40,359 nt of DNA from Planctomycetota bacterium (GTDB lineage Bacteria > Planctomycetota > Phycisphaerae > Sedimentisphaerales > Anaerobacaceae). Under the pieces are notes generated by a model. That model did not search any database, was not told the DNA's origin, and worked only from the letters and a program-made list of their open reading frames with translations. Positions within the stretch are counted from its first letter, which is position 1; every line of letters starts with the position of its first letter. This document shows, one piece after another, positions 24,499-31,602 of this stretch. The position numbers and the translations under genes were made by a program. Where the stretch lies: positions 14,717 through 55,075 of the forward strand of contig VRUK01000028.1 of assembly GCA_019456195.1 (NCBI GenBank), written 5' to 3'.

Positions 24499-26550
24499 TC
24501 AAAAAGAACGTAACAGACGGAAGTAAAAAGTTGTGTTATCTCTTTCACGGCCCGGATTATCCAGAAAGTCTGATCTTATACCCGTAATAAAACTAAGCTG
24601 CCGGAAATTATACTGCAGTTCGAGGTTCCAATCTAATCCCCGTGTGACACCAAATTGTGAATCATCATCATCGTGATAATCGATACCCCCGGAGACAGTA
24701 TGCTTGTCCGAAAGTCTGCTTGACAACTGACCACCTACATTGAAAACAGTTACCTCATGCGGATTTGTTCCGCGGAAATCATTCCAGAAGTTCCATGTTT
24801 GGATTCCGGCCCTCGTATCATGGCTGATAGACCAGTTGTAGCCGGCGCGAAGTCGCTTGCTGTTATATTCAAGCTGGGTAGAGTTTTCTTTGAGATATTC
24901 CGCCGCCAGGGACAAGCCTTTATTGCTGTATTCTGCACCAAAGGTATTTGCCCACATCTCGTCTGGTGTTACTTCGGTAACATTCGAGCTGATATCCTCG
25001 CGACGGTTTCTGTGATTGTAATAAACCCCCAATCCATTGTCAAATTGCTGGCGCATGGAGAAATTCTGAGTTAATATGTCGTTTTTATGCTCAGGCTCGG
25101 CAAAAAACTCGTACGTAACGAAGATATTAATTGTCCCGCCGTTAGTAACAGCATCCTGGAAGATTTCTCCTCCAATGACTACAGATATGTTCGTCCTGCC
25201 GCTGTTTTCAAAGATATTATAATCAAGAACCGGATCATATAATGGGATTCCCCCACTACCGGTTATCGTGATTGAACCGGGAACAATATTCCTTCTGTCC
25301 AGTTCTATCGGTGCCATACTACTGACATCATAAGCATGCTGTTCATCAATAACATTAATAGATGTTCCACCGCCAGTCTGTTCTGACTTGATAAACTGGA
25401 CGTTGTATGAGCTGCGCAGTTGGCCGAAGGGATTGAATTTATCATACTGAAATACCAGCCCACCTCCCTCGTTTTCCAGTTCTATGTTATTGCCCGTATC
25501 GGATTTTGAAGTAAAGAGATTACCATTGGTAGTCAGGCTTTTATATAACTTGTGTCGAAAGCCTATACGACCGCGTGTCTCGCTGTTCACATTACCTGTG
25601 GTTTCTCTCTCATTGAAACTAAAGCGGTAATCAGTCCGTAAATTCTGGGAGTGCTTCAATCTCAAATTTTCCAACCAGCGCAGTCTTTTCTGATTGGAAT
25701 CGCCGGAAAAGTTAAAGATATAAAGGTCGGAATCAAGTCTGTGCCAATCCTCAGCACCAAAGGTCAAATCATGCGTCAGGTCATATTTGTCTCTTATCGA
25801 CGTCCTCGAAGATGCCAGCCGTCGTTCGGAGGTATCTTCTCTTTCATAACCAAAGCGAAGCTTCGAACTGCTGCTGAAACTGTGACTTGTCGAATATTTG
25901 AAACGTTCATCGGTTTTGAAAAAATCATCCTGTGAGCTGGATCCAAATGCGTTTTGATTTATCTCTGATTCGGAAAATTGGAATATCATAGGCCAGTCCT
26001 TGAGGTTGAGGTTCAACATTCCTCCGGATTGCTCCAGTTCGCTACGGATAGATCCTGCGAACTGACGGCTTCTCGTTACATCCGACCTGTTCGTGTAGAG
26101 GTTTAACGGGTAGGATTTATTCCGGAACATGTCCAATGTCAGGTCGTACTCATTAACCATACCTTTAGTATTATCAGTGCCTCTATCTGATTTGAACCGC
26201 TGCTGCTGTAAGCCAAGACCTATAGCGGCAGTGTAGGCCAGAAGATTGGGATGGTATAAATTACCTTTAGTGTTTAGTCTGAGTGTTTCAAGTATTTCCA
26301 TCCTGTTCGCTTTGGTCGTGTTGCCTTGTACTTTGTTTTCATTAGTTTCTTTCTGGACACCTATTTGTACCGAACCTTCAATGCGCTCATGTGTGAGTAA
26401 GGGCCTCTCTTTACCGCCTATAGTGATTTGCTTACAGCCGCTGTTTAGCAGGACTACGAAAGAAACCAAACAGAGCACCACGAGAGTCGGAACTTGTGTA
26501 TTGCCCTGTTTCCATGTATCTAAACTTGTTGTACAGCCAGCTATACACAT
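24499..26550 (-). CDS. Predicted outer-membrane beta-barrel protein of a cytochrome conduit
   Basis: A 683-residue protein. A hydrophobic signal (TLVVLCLVSFVVLLNSGC) ends in a possible lipobox. From about residue 85 the sequence is rich in alternating polar/aromatic strands (for example SFSSSSKLRFGYERED, LTFGAEDWHRLDSDLYIFNF) separated by Asn/Asp/Arg turns. It closes with TTFYFRLLRSF, ending in phenylalanine as the BAM insertion signal requires. An insert around residues 405-480 (NIVPGSITITGSGG) looks like an extra folded domain. The overall size resembles MtrB-like and Geobacter porin-cytochrome barrels, but I cannot claim sequence homology by eye. It sits 12 bases after a five-haem lipoprotein cytochrome and 12 before an NHL lipoprotein, as expected for a sheath holding a haem wire across the outer membrane. 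Confidence 0.75.
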   Translation of the reverse strand: MCIAGCTTSLDTWKQGNTQVPTLVVLCLVSFVVLLNSGCKQITIGGKERPLLTHERIEGSVQIGVQKETNENKVQGNTTKANRMEILETLRLNTKGNLYHPNLLAYTAAIGLGLQQQRFKSDRGTDNTKGMVNEYDLTLDMFRNKSYPLNLYTNRSDVTRSRQFAGSIRSELEQSGGMLNLNLKDWPMIFQFSESEINQNAFGSSSQDDFFKTDERFKYSTSHSFSSSSKLRFGYEREDTSERRLASSRTSIRDKYDLTHDLTFGAEDWHRLDSDLYIFNFSGDSNQKRLRWLENLRLKHSQNLRTDYRFSFNERETTGNVNSETRGRIGFRHKLYKSLTTNGNLFTSKSDTGNNIELENEGGGLVFQYDKFNPFGQLRSSYNVQFIKSEQTGGGTSINVIDEQHAYDVSSMAPIELDRRNIVPGSITITGSGGIPLYDPVLDYNIFENSGRTNISVVIGGEIFQDAVTNGGTINIFVTYEFFAEPEHKNDILTQNFSMRQQFDNGLGVYYNHRNRREDISSNVTEVTPDEMWANTFGAEYSNKGLSLAAEYLKENSTQLEYNSKRLRAGYNWSISHDTRAGIQTWNFWNDFRGTNPHEVTVFNVGGQLSSRLSDKHTVSGGIDYHDDDDSQFGVTRGLDWNLELQYNFRQLSFITGIRSDFLDNPGRERDNTTFYFRLLRSF

Positions 26551-26562
26551 GCATGATATCTC

Positions 26563-27162
26563 TTACTCTTGTTCCTTAACGTCTGGTAAACTGTCTTGCA
26601 GTAGATATTCTTTCGGGCCTGCATGAGGAAAATGGCACTGAGTACATTTTCTATAAGAAGGTCCCAAATGCTTGACATCAACTATCGTCTCGGTGGTATG
26701 ACAACGAAAACACAGCTCAGGTATCGGCCTTTTCAAGAGCTTGGGATATGGTGCATCGTGATGGCCGTGACAGTACAGACATTCCCCAAGGCCAAAAGGA
26801 CCGTGGACCACCTTTTCATTAACTAAGTCAATAAACTCTTCATGACATTGATAACACAACTTGGGAACTGGAAAAACAAGTTTTGTCTCACCCAGAGAGG
26901 GGACTCTTTTGCCCTTATTTCGTGCTCCATGGCAGGATTCGCATTCTCTTTTTTTTCGAGGTTCATGAACATATCGAACAGTCTTAAAGCGCTCATTCAA
27001 ATAGTAAGGGGAGTTGGGGTCTGAATACATTTCTTCCGGTAGTGGGACACCGTCGAAAAAATAACTTAAAACTTTAAACCGCTCTGTGTCACTACAACTG
27101 ATTATAAAGCAAAAAAAAAGGGCGATTACGACCGCCCTGTACGTTAATAATTTCTTCCACAT
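26563..27162 (-). CDS. Pentahaem cytochrome c lipoprotein
   Basis: A 199-residue protein from ATG 27162 (a TTG at 27177 would add five residues). The N-terminus AVVIALFFCFIISC is a lipoprotein signal with a good lipobox (IISC). Five haem motifs follow: CESCHGA, CYQCHEE, CLYCHGHH, CFRCHTT and CTQCHFPH, in the doubled-CXXCH layout with conserved HGPFGLGEC-type spacing between pairs. It is compact enough to sit within or at the mouth of a beta-barrel. The barrel gene begins 12 bases after its stop. The likely job is carrying electrons into or through that barrel; an inner-membrane anchored periplasmic shuttle is the alternative. Confidence 0.88.
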   Translation of the reverse strand: MWKKLLTYRAVVIALFFCFIISCSDTERFKVLSYFFDGVPLPEEMYSDPNSPYYLNERFKTVRYVHEPRKKRECESCHGARNKGKRVPSLGETKLVFPVPKLCYQCHEEFIDLVNEKVVHGPFGLGECLYCHGHHDAPYPKLLKRPIPELCFRCHTTETIVDVKHLGPSYRKCTQCHFPHAGPKEYLLQDSLPDVKEQE

Positions 27163-27218
27163 AATACAACTCGACAATATTTCACATACTCACATTCCAA
27201 TCCAGTAAGAGTTAACAG

Positions 27219-28499
27219 CTACTCTTTTTCTTCAGAGATATTTTCCTCTTTCGAAATTGAACTATCTTCCGAACTGCCTGGAGGTTCGTTAGACGAATCT
27301 TTTATTTCCGTTTCCGGGGGCGAACCATTTTCCGGACTACTCTGTTGCTGATCGGATGAGCCGGTTGTTTCCGGTTCCGGAAACTCTCCGAAACCATATA
27401 TGCTTATTAGATTTGGCCCAAACTGATTTGCTACTATAATCAAATACTCAATAATTGCCCCTTCAGCAAAATACTCCTTAAATAACTCTACGTTGTCATA
27501 ATCAATAGTTATTGTTGCCGGCAACAGCATCTGTCCGGGTTCGGCCCCTCCCCTGCCAAAAATCAACAAAAGCTGATGCTCGGAATCGAATATTTTAACA
27601 ACCTCAGATGCTGTATCGACAATCCATATCCTGTCTTCTTTGTCAATGGCTATGCCTTTAGGTCTGACCAATCCAACCAAGCTGTCATCGAGCTGACCGA
27701 TAACGGCTTGAAATATACCGTTAGAGTCATACTTTTTCACTGTACCCAGTAGTTTATCACTGGCATACATGTTATTTTTGCTATCCAGGGCCAATCCCGC
27801 AATTGAAGCAAAAAAACCCTCTTTGGTTCCATCTTTGCCAATTCTGTGCAATTCCTGACCTGTTGTTTTATCCATAACAAGAATCTGGTTGGAAGCCAAA
27901 TCGGCAACATAACATCGCTTACCTCGAACAACAATATCAACAGGTTTTATGCCAAGCTCTCTGCCTAATATAGCTTTTAATTGGTCGTCTTTGTCAAAAA
28001 CGAATATTGATCCCGCAACAGCATCTGTTATGTATTTGGTACCATCCGGTTCGATGAAGATATTTGCTGGATTAACCAATCGTCTGTCTTTTGTCAAATA
28101 GCTGAATTTTTTCCCCTTGATATCGAGCACTTCCACGAGGTGTTTACCTACATCACAAACGTACAGTTTGCCATCATGGATTGCAACTCCGAAAGGCTTT
28201 GTTATTATCTCCTTTGAGACCTTTTCTTCACCGAGAACAAACCTTTCGAGACCGCTGCGTTTATTTTTGCTTTCGTCGACAAAGTCTTTTTCACGGGAAA
28301 TTGACCTTAGGAACTGAAGACGGGCCTTGGTAGGTGGCTTTGGAAAGAAGATAGGTTTGGGAGCTTCAACTACTGTTTCCTCGATTTCACCAGACGCTTC
28401 GCAACCGGCGGTAATCAACATAAGCCCGAAGATACTTACACTGAACAAAATCCTGCATAATTCCTGTCCTGAGATTTTCATAATACTCATTCTCGTCAT
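27219..28499 (-). CDS. NHL-repeat lipoprotein with acidic low-complexity tail
   Basis: A 426-residue protein with a lipoprotein-like signal (SVSIFGLMLITAGC). The mature start FFPKPPTKARLQFLRSISR parallels the leader of the other NHL lipoprotein in this cluster. Repeats such as NIFIEPDGTKYITD, PKGIAIDKEDRIWIVD and LALDSKNNMYASD form a beta-propeller. The last 50 residues are Ser/Glu/Pro-rich and disordered (SSPENGSPPETEIKD). It is the first gene of the minus-strand run to the five-haem lipoprotein, about 57 bases apart. ATG codons at 28499, 28490 and 28481 are all in frame and I cannot choose firmly among them. Probably an outer-membrane partner of the cytochromes; no enzymatic residues are evident. 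Confidence 0.87.
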   Translation of the reverse strand: MTRMSIMKISGQELCRILFSVSIFGLMLITAGCEASGEIEETVVEAPKPIFFPKPPTKARLQFLRSISREKDFVDESKNKRSGLERFVLGEEKVSKEIITKPFGVAIHDGKLYVCDVGKHLVEVLDIKGKKFSYLTKDRRLVNPANIFIEPDGTKYITDAVAGSIFVFDKDDQLKAILGRELGIKPVDIVVRGKRCYVADLASNQILVMDKTTGQELHRIGKDGTKEGFFASIAGLALDSKNNMYASDKLLGTVKKYDSNGIFQAVIGQLDDSLVGLVRPKGIAIDKEDRIWIVDTASEVVKIFDSEHQLLLIFGRGGAEPGQMLLPATITIDYDNVELFKEYFAEGAIIEYLIIVANQFGPNLISIYGFGEFPEPETTGSSDQQQSSPENGSPPETEIKDSSNEPPGSSEDSSISKEENISEEKE

Positions 28500-28677
28500 A
28501 ATTACACCATTTGTATTAGTAAAATATTGTAATCCTTAAAAGCTTATAACTTATATAGAAGATGAATACTACGTTTACTTGAATGTGGTCTATATATTTT
28601 GATGTTATTAGACTATTTGTCCGTTGAAATTACTTAAAATTATTAAATATTACACTCATGAATAAGCCCAGGAAGAA

Positions 28678-28712
28678 AACTGGCCCGATAAAAATAACTT
28701 ATCGAGCCAGTT
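28678..28712 (-). terminator. Rho-independent terminator of the tetrahaem cytochrome gene
   Basis: A 14-base stem with one mismatch (AACTGGCCCGATAA with TTATCGAGCCAGTT) and a seven-base loop lies 63 bases past the cytochrome stop. On the minus strand it is followed by TTTTCTTCC. It should separate this gene from the NHL/barrel cluster downstream. Confidence 0.7.
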
Positions 28713-28774
28713 ATAGTCAACCATATTTATAGCCATTTCCCAAAATAGTGCTGACGACAATGCAGGAGAGTAGT

Positions 28775-29446
28775 TTATTTGTTATGGCATGTTAGACACA
28801 AAGCACTACCGGTATTGTCCATACGCAGCATGTCAGCCTGATCTGCACTGTCATGAACGTCATGGCAGGATATACAGGTTACCAAATTTTCACCTGACCC
28901 TTGGAGCGCAGTAGGGCTTGTGTAGCTCTCCAACAGACCTGCGGTATTGACCGTAGCAGGGTCATGTAATTCGCCATCTGTACTTGTCAAACCCGTATTA
29001 TACGTAAATCCAACTGGGTGCATTGCAGACAGGTCGTCAGTTGTACTATCTACTGTTATATGTCCTTCATCCGTATTGCCAAATGCAACACTTCCACCAG
29101 CACCACCAATAGCATCTATATTCACAGAACTATCATGGCAGCTCATGCAAAGCTTGGTGACGCCAGTGAGAGTTACAGTAGTGGGAAGATTCGGTTCCGT
29201 CGTTGTACTGGAATATAAAGTATATGGGTCAACTACTGAATCTGTACGATCCCAAAAAGGCGCGTATATGTTGGGATTGAATGCATTATGCGGTGTATGA
29301 CAGGCCTTGCATATCTCCCCTCCGAATAAGTTGAATGCCCCGCCTGCTACTGTTTCAAAATTGTGGCTGGAGTTGGTAATATCTCCCATGGCCACAGTAG
29401 CAAGTAGGCACAAACACAGCCCTACAACAACAATTTTCTTTTTCAT
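28775..29446 (-). CDS. Tetrahaem cytochrome c, doubled-CXXCH type
   Basis: A 223-residue exported cytochrome. ATG 29446 is preceded by TAAGGAG at ideal spacing, so an upstream frame extension to 29479 is not used. The signal peptide is KKKIVVVGLCLCLLATVAMG. Haem motifs: CKACHTPH, CMSCHDS, CISCHDVH and CLTCH near the C-terminus. Long Thr/Ser/Gly-rich loops separate them, as in secreted multiheme proteins. The first part (ITNSSHNFETVAGG) resembles the start of the 12-haem protein (SPHDLSAISSGDACSFCH), so the two are probably related. The gene has its own terminator and an upstream segment duplicated at 29750-29840, so it is likely a single-gene unit. A small, abundant periplasmic or extracellular electron carrier is the likeliest role. 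Confidence 0.9.
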   Translation of the reverse strand: MKKKIVVVGLCLCLLATVAMGDITNSSHNFETVAGGAFNLFGGEICKACHTPHNAFNPNIYAPFWDRTDSVVDPYTLYSSTTTEPNLPTTVTLTGVTKLCMSCHDSSVNIDAIGGAGGSVAFGNTDEGHITVDSTTDDLSAMHPVGFTYNTGLTSTDGELHDPATVNTAGLLESYTSPTALQGSGENLVTCISCHDVHDSADQADMLRMDNTGSALCLTCHNK

Positions 29447-29449
29447 AAC

Positions 29450-29840
29450 AATTCTCCTTAAAAAACCAACGTTGATCATTTGCGGCTTAAGTCACACAAC
29501 TCAAAACCTTTTGCATATATACACTTAAAAACGATTGATTCGCCCTTAGGCCACCTTCCGTGGAGACTCGCTCACTTCCCTTATCTGTACCCAAACACAT
29601 TATGACAAATCTGCACTATAATGTATATCAGGGATCACCTGTTTTCGCTGTCAGTTAAACCATTATTTTCGCATACGGGAATTCCCTACGAACGGATTTG
29701 CCGAAAGATAAGATCGGTAAGGCAACACCTGAATTTTGAGTGTCATGAGTCTCCTGAAAAAACCTAATTTCAGCAGTGGCCATAAACCCCTGCAGCTTAA
29801 AGTCTCACAATTTAGAACCTTTTGTACGTACATATTATTT
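29450..29840. repeat. Imperfect direct repeat pair flanking the tetrahaem cytochrome start
   Basis: Two copies, at about 29450-29525 and 29750-29840, share TCTCCT(T/G)AAAAAACC and then GC(G/A)GCTTAA..GTC.CACAA followed by AACCTTTTG. Similarity over the second block is about 80 percent across some 40 bases. The first copy contains the ribosome binding site and leader of the tetrahaem cytochrome gene (minus strand), so the second is probably a duplicated leader. Confidence 0.6.
29663..29746 (-). pseudogene. Probable relic of a duplicated cytochrome gene (start region)
   Basis: In the second repeat copy the minus strand carries TTTTTTCAGGAGACTC before an ATG at 29746, parallel to TTTTTTAAGGAG before the real cytochrome start. 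The short frame begins MTLKIQV where the cytochrome has MKKKIVV, then loses similarity and stops after 27 codons without any haem motif. I read it as the decayed 5' end of a second gene copy. Alternatively, the plus strand here (29737-29795) resembles the haem segment at about 18225-18262 of the giant cytochrome. Confidence 0.35.
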
Positions 29841-30341
29841 ATATGTGCAATTACTGTGCCACCCTCACAATATAAAGGCAGGGTTTAGTGTGTTAGCTCA
29901 TTGGAGCCTATAAATATATTTTTTATAGTATTAAAAAAGAATATATCTTAAGCCTTAATATTTGAAATGCAGAATGTTTTCACTTGTGAGAATTGCTTTC
30001 TTGCTTTTGCGAATTATAAGCTAATAATTTCCAAAAGTTGGCGCATGATTAAGGTTGGATTTGTCGCCCGATAATGTAATCAGGAGACAGATTTGAGAAA
30101 AATGAAAATCGTAATCTATACCACTACAACAAATGGTTTTATCGGAGCAAGAAAAACCGATATTTTGACATATTTTTCACGTGTCGTATGTATCAGTATG
30201 TTTTGAGATAGTATTTTACAAGTTAAGTAAGGAAGTAATCTTTTTAGGACTTATTAATGTCTTATTCCTTGAAATCGCGGACAAAAAGCTAAAATTGTTT
30301 GATAAATTTTATAATAATAAGCCTAAACTCATAAACTGATA

Positions 30342-30370
30342 TTGACGTATATAAGAAAAATGCTTAAAAT
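30342..30370 (+). promoter_or_regulatory. Candidate sigma-70-type promoter for the NHL/cytochrome/ccs operon
   Basis: TTGACG (30342-30347) and TAAAAT (30365-30370) are separated by exactly 17 bases and match the bacterial consensus at five of six positions each. Transcription would begin near 30377, just before GAGGAGGTGA. The surrounding DNA is AT-rich, so the match needs experimental support, but it is the best promoter in the window. Confidence 0.5.
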
Positions 30371-30436
30371 AGAGTCCGATGAGGAGGTGATACTAATTCA
30401 TCTCTTTTGGGTGGTTCTGCAAACAAGGTGTTCTTT

Positions 30437-31585
30437 ATGAATTTAACTAAGTCACGATTCAGGACAATACGACTTAACACGTATATTTTGGTCATTGTAG
30501 CCCTGCTGGTAATAGCTTTTAAGACAGGCACTCTTGAACCTCTGTTCGGTCCTGACAATCTAACCGATACCGTTTATGCTGTGAAAAATAACAGCGATTT
30601 AGACCATGATGGCGATGTTGATATAGACGATCTCGCATTCTTCAGTACAAAATGGCTTAAAGCAGACTGGCAAACAGTTGACTGGTGCCAATTCCTCCAA
30701 CAGGATAGCAAAATAAAAACAAAAATGGGCCAGGTATTGATGGATTTTACCCTGGACTACTTTAAATGTAACGGACCCGATCCGCTAATTGTTATTAACA
30801 AAAACCGCTATCCTACCCGGCTTGCCTATGGGCCTAACGGAAAACTCTTTGTCAGCGATGCCAAAATCGGCTCGGTCTTTATATATGATACGGGCGGGTC
30901 TTTAATCGGTGAGATTAAGGGAACCAACCACCCCCTCGGAGTTGCCGTCGATAACACGGGTAACATATATGTGGGCAGCAACGGCGACGATACTGTGAAA
31001 GTTTACAATTCTAAGGGAGAATATGTAAAAAATATCGGCTCAGTTGGAATGCCCAACGATATGCTTTTCGACAAAAGCGGAAATCTCTACGTAGTCGATA
31101 GTGTAAACAACGCGGTAAAGGTTTATGACCCGCAGGGTAATATTAGTAAGACTATCACCGCTCGTGTCCCAATTGCGTTAACAATCAAATCGAGCATAGA
31201 CGCCAACGGCCAGGAAGTGGGAGAACTTTTCGTTGCTGAAATTAAACTTACAAGGATAAGTGTATTCGACTTGAATGGTGTTTATGACCGTTCCTTTGGC
31301 GAAAAAGTCACAGGATCTTCATTTAATTGGAAATGGCAGGGTAAATTCGTAAAGCTTCAAAGTCTTGCATTTGATCAGAGCGGGCTGCTTCACGTCGCAG
31401 ATTGCTATATGAACAAGGTTCAGATTCTTAACCCTGATACGGGCGCCTATATCAATTCTTATGGCGCATTCGGCACTGGATCGGGCGAGCTAAATATGCC
31501 TTTGCATATTGCAATTAAATATACCGGCCAGACAGCAGTAGCAAATACTGGAAATCAACGAGTTGAAATAATTGGGGGCTGGTAA
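30437..31585 (+). CDS. Exported NHL-repeat protein with dockerin-like calcium-binding segment
   Basis: A 382-residue protein from ATG 30437, which has AAGGTG about seven bases upstream; a TTG at 30407 would add ten residues. Basic residues then a hydrophobic segment (YILVIVALLVIAF) form a signal or anchor. Next comes DLDHDGDVDIDDLAFFSTKW, a dockerin-like or EF-hand-like calcium loop common in Phycisphaerae proteins, which often mediates surface attachment or docking. From about residue 120 NHL repeats follow, such as PTRLAYGPNGKLFVSD, PLGVAVDNTGNIYVG and LQSLAFDQSGLLHVAD, forming a beta-propeller. The next gene, an 11-haem cytochrome, begins 18 bases later. The NHL-plus-cytochrome pairing repeats the arrangement on the opposite strand. 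Confidence 0.88.
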   Translation: MNLTKSRFRTIRLNTYILVIVALLVIAFKTGTLEPLFGPDNLTDTVYAVKNNSDLDHDGDVDIDDLAFFSTKWLKADWQTVDWCQFLQQDSKIKTKMGQVLMDFTLDYFKCNGPDPLIVINKNRYPTRLAYGPNGKLFVSDAKIGSVFIYDTGGSLIGEIKGTNHPLGVAVDNTGNIYVGSNGDDTVKVYNSKGEYVKNIGSVGMPNDMLFDKSGNLYVVDSVNNAVKVYDPQGNISKTITARVPIALTIKSSIDANGQEVGELFVAEIKLTRISVFDLNGVYDRSFGEKVTGSSFNWKWQGKFVKLQSLAFDQSGLLHVADCYMNKVQILNPDTGAYINSYGAFGTGSGELNMPLHIAIKYTGQTAVANTGNQRVEIIGGW

Positions 31586-31602
31586 GAGAAAACCGATATC
31601 GT

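Larger units (their letters stand above)
29447..30436. other. Divergent intergenic region between the two cytochrome clusters
   Basis: This 990-base AT-rich region separates minus-strand and plus-strand cytochrome genes and must contain promoters for both. It holds the imperfect repeat pair, a small gene relic at 29663-29746, a plus-strand promoter candidate at 30342-30370 and a very strong Shine-Dalgarno-like GAGGAGGTGA at 30381-30390. The central part (about 29850-30330) shows nothing I can assign. Confidence 0.55.

Noticed and set aside
29590..29640. TATAAT box in the divergent intergenic region
   Set aside because: The nearest TGACA-like element is only about nine bases away, too close for a -35/-10 pair, and no gene begins in a suitable position downstream.
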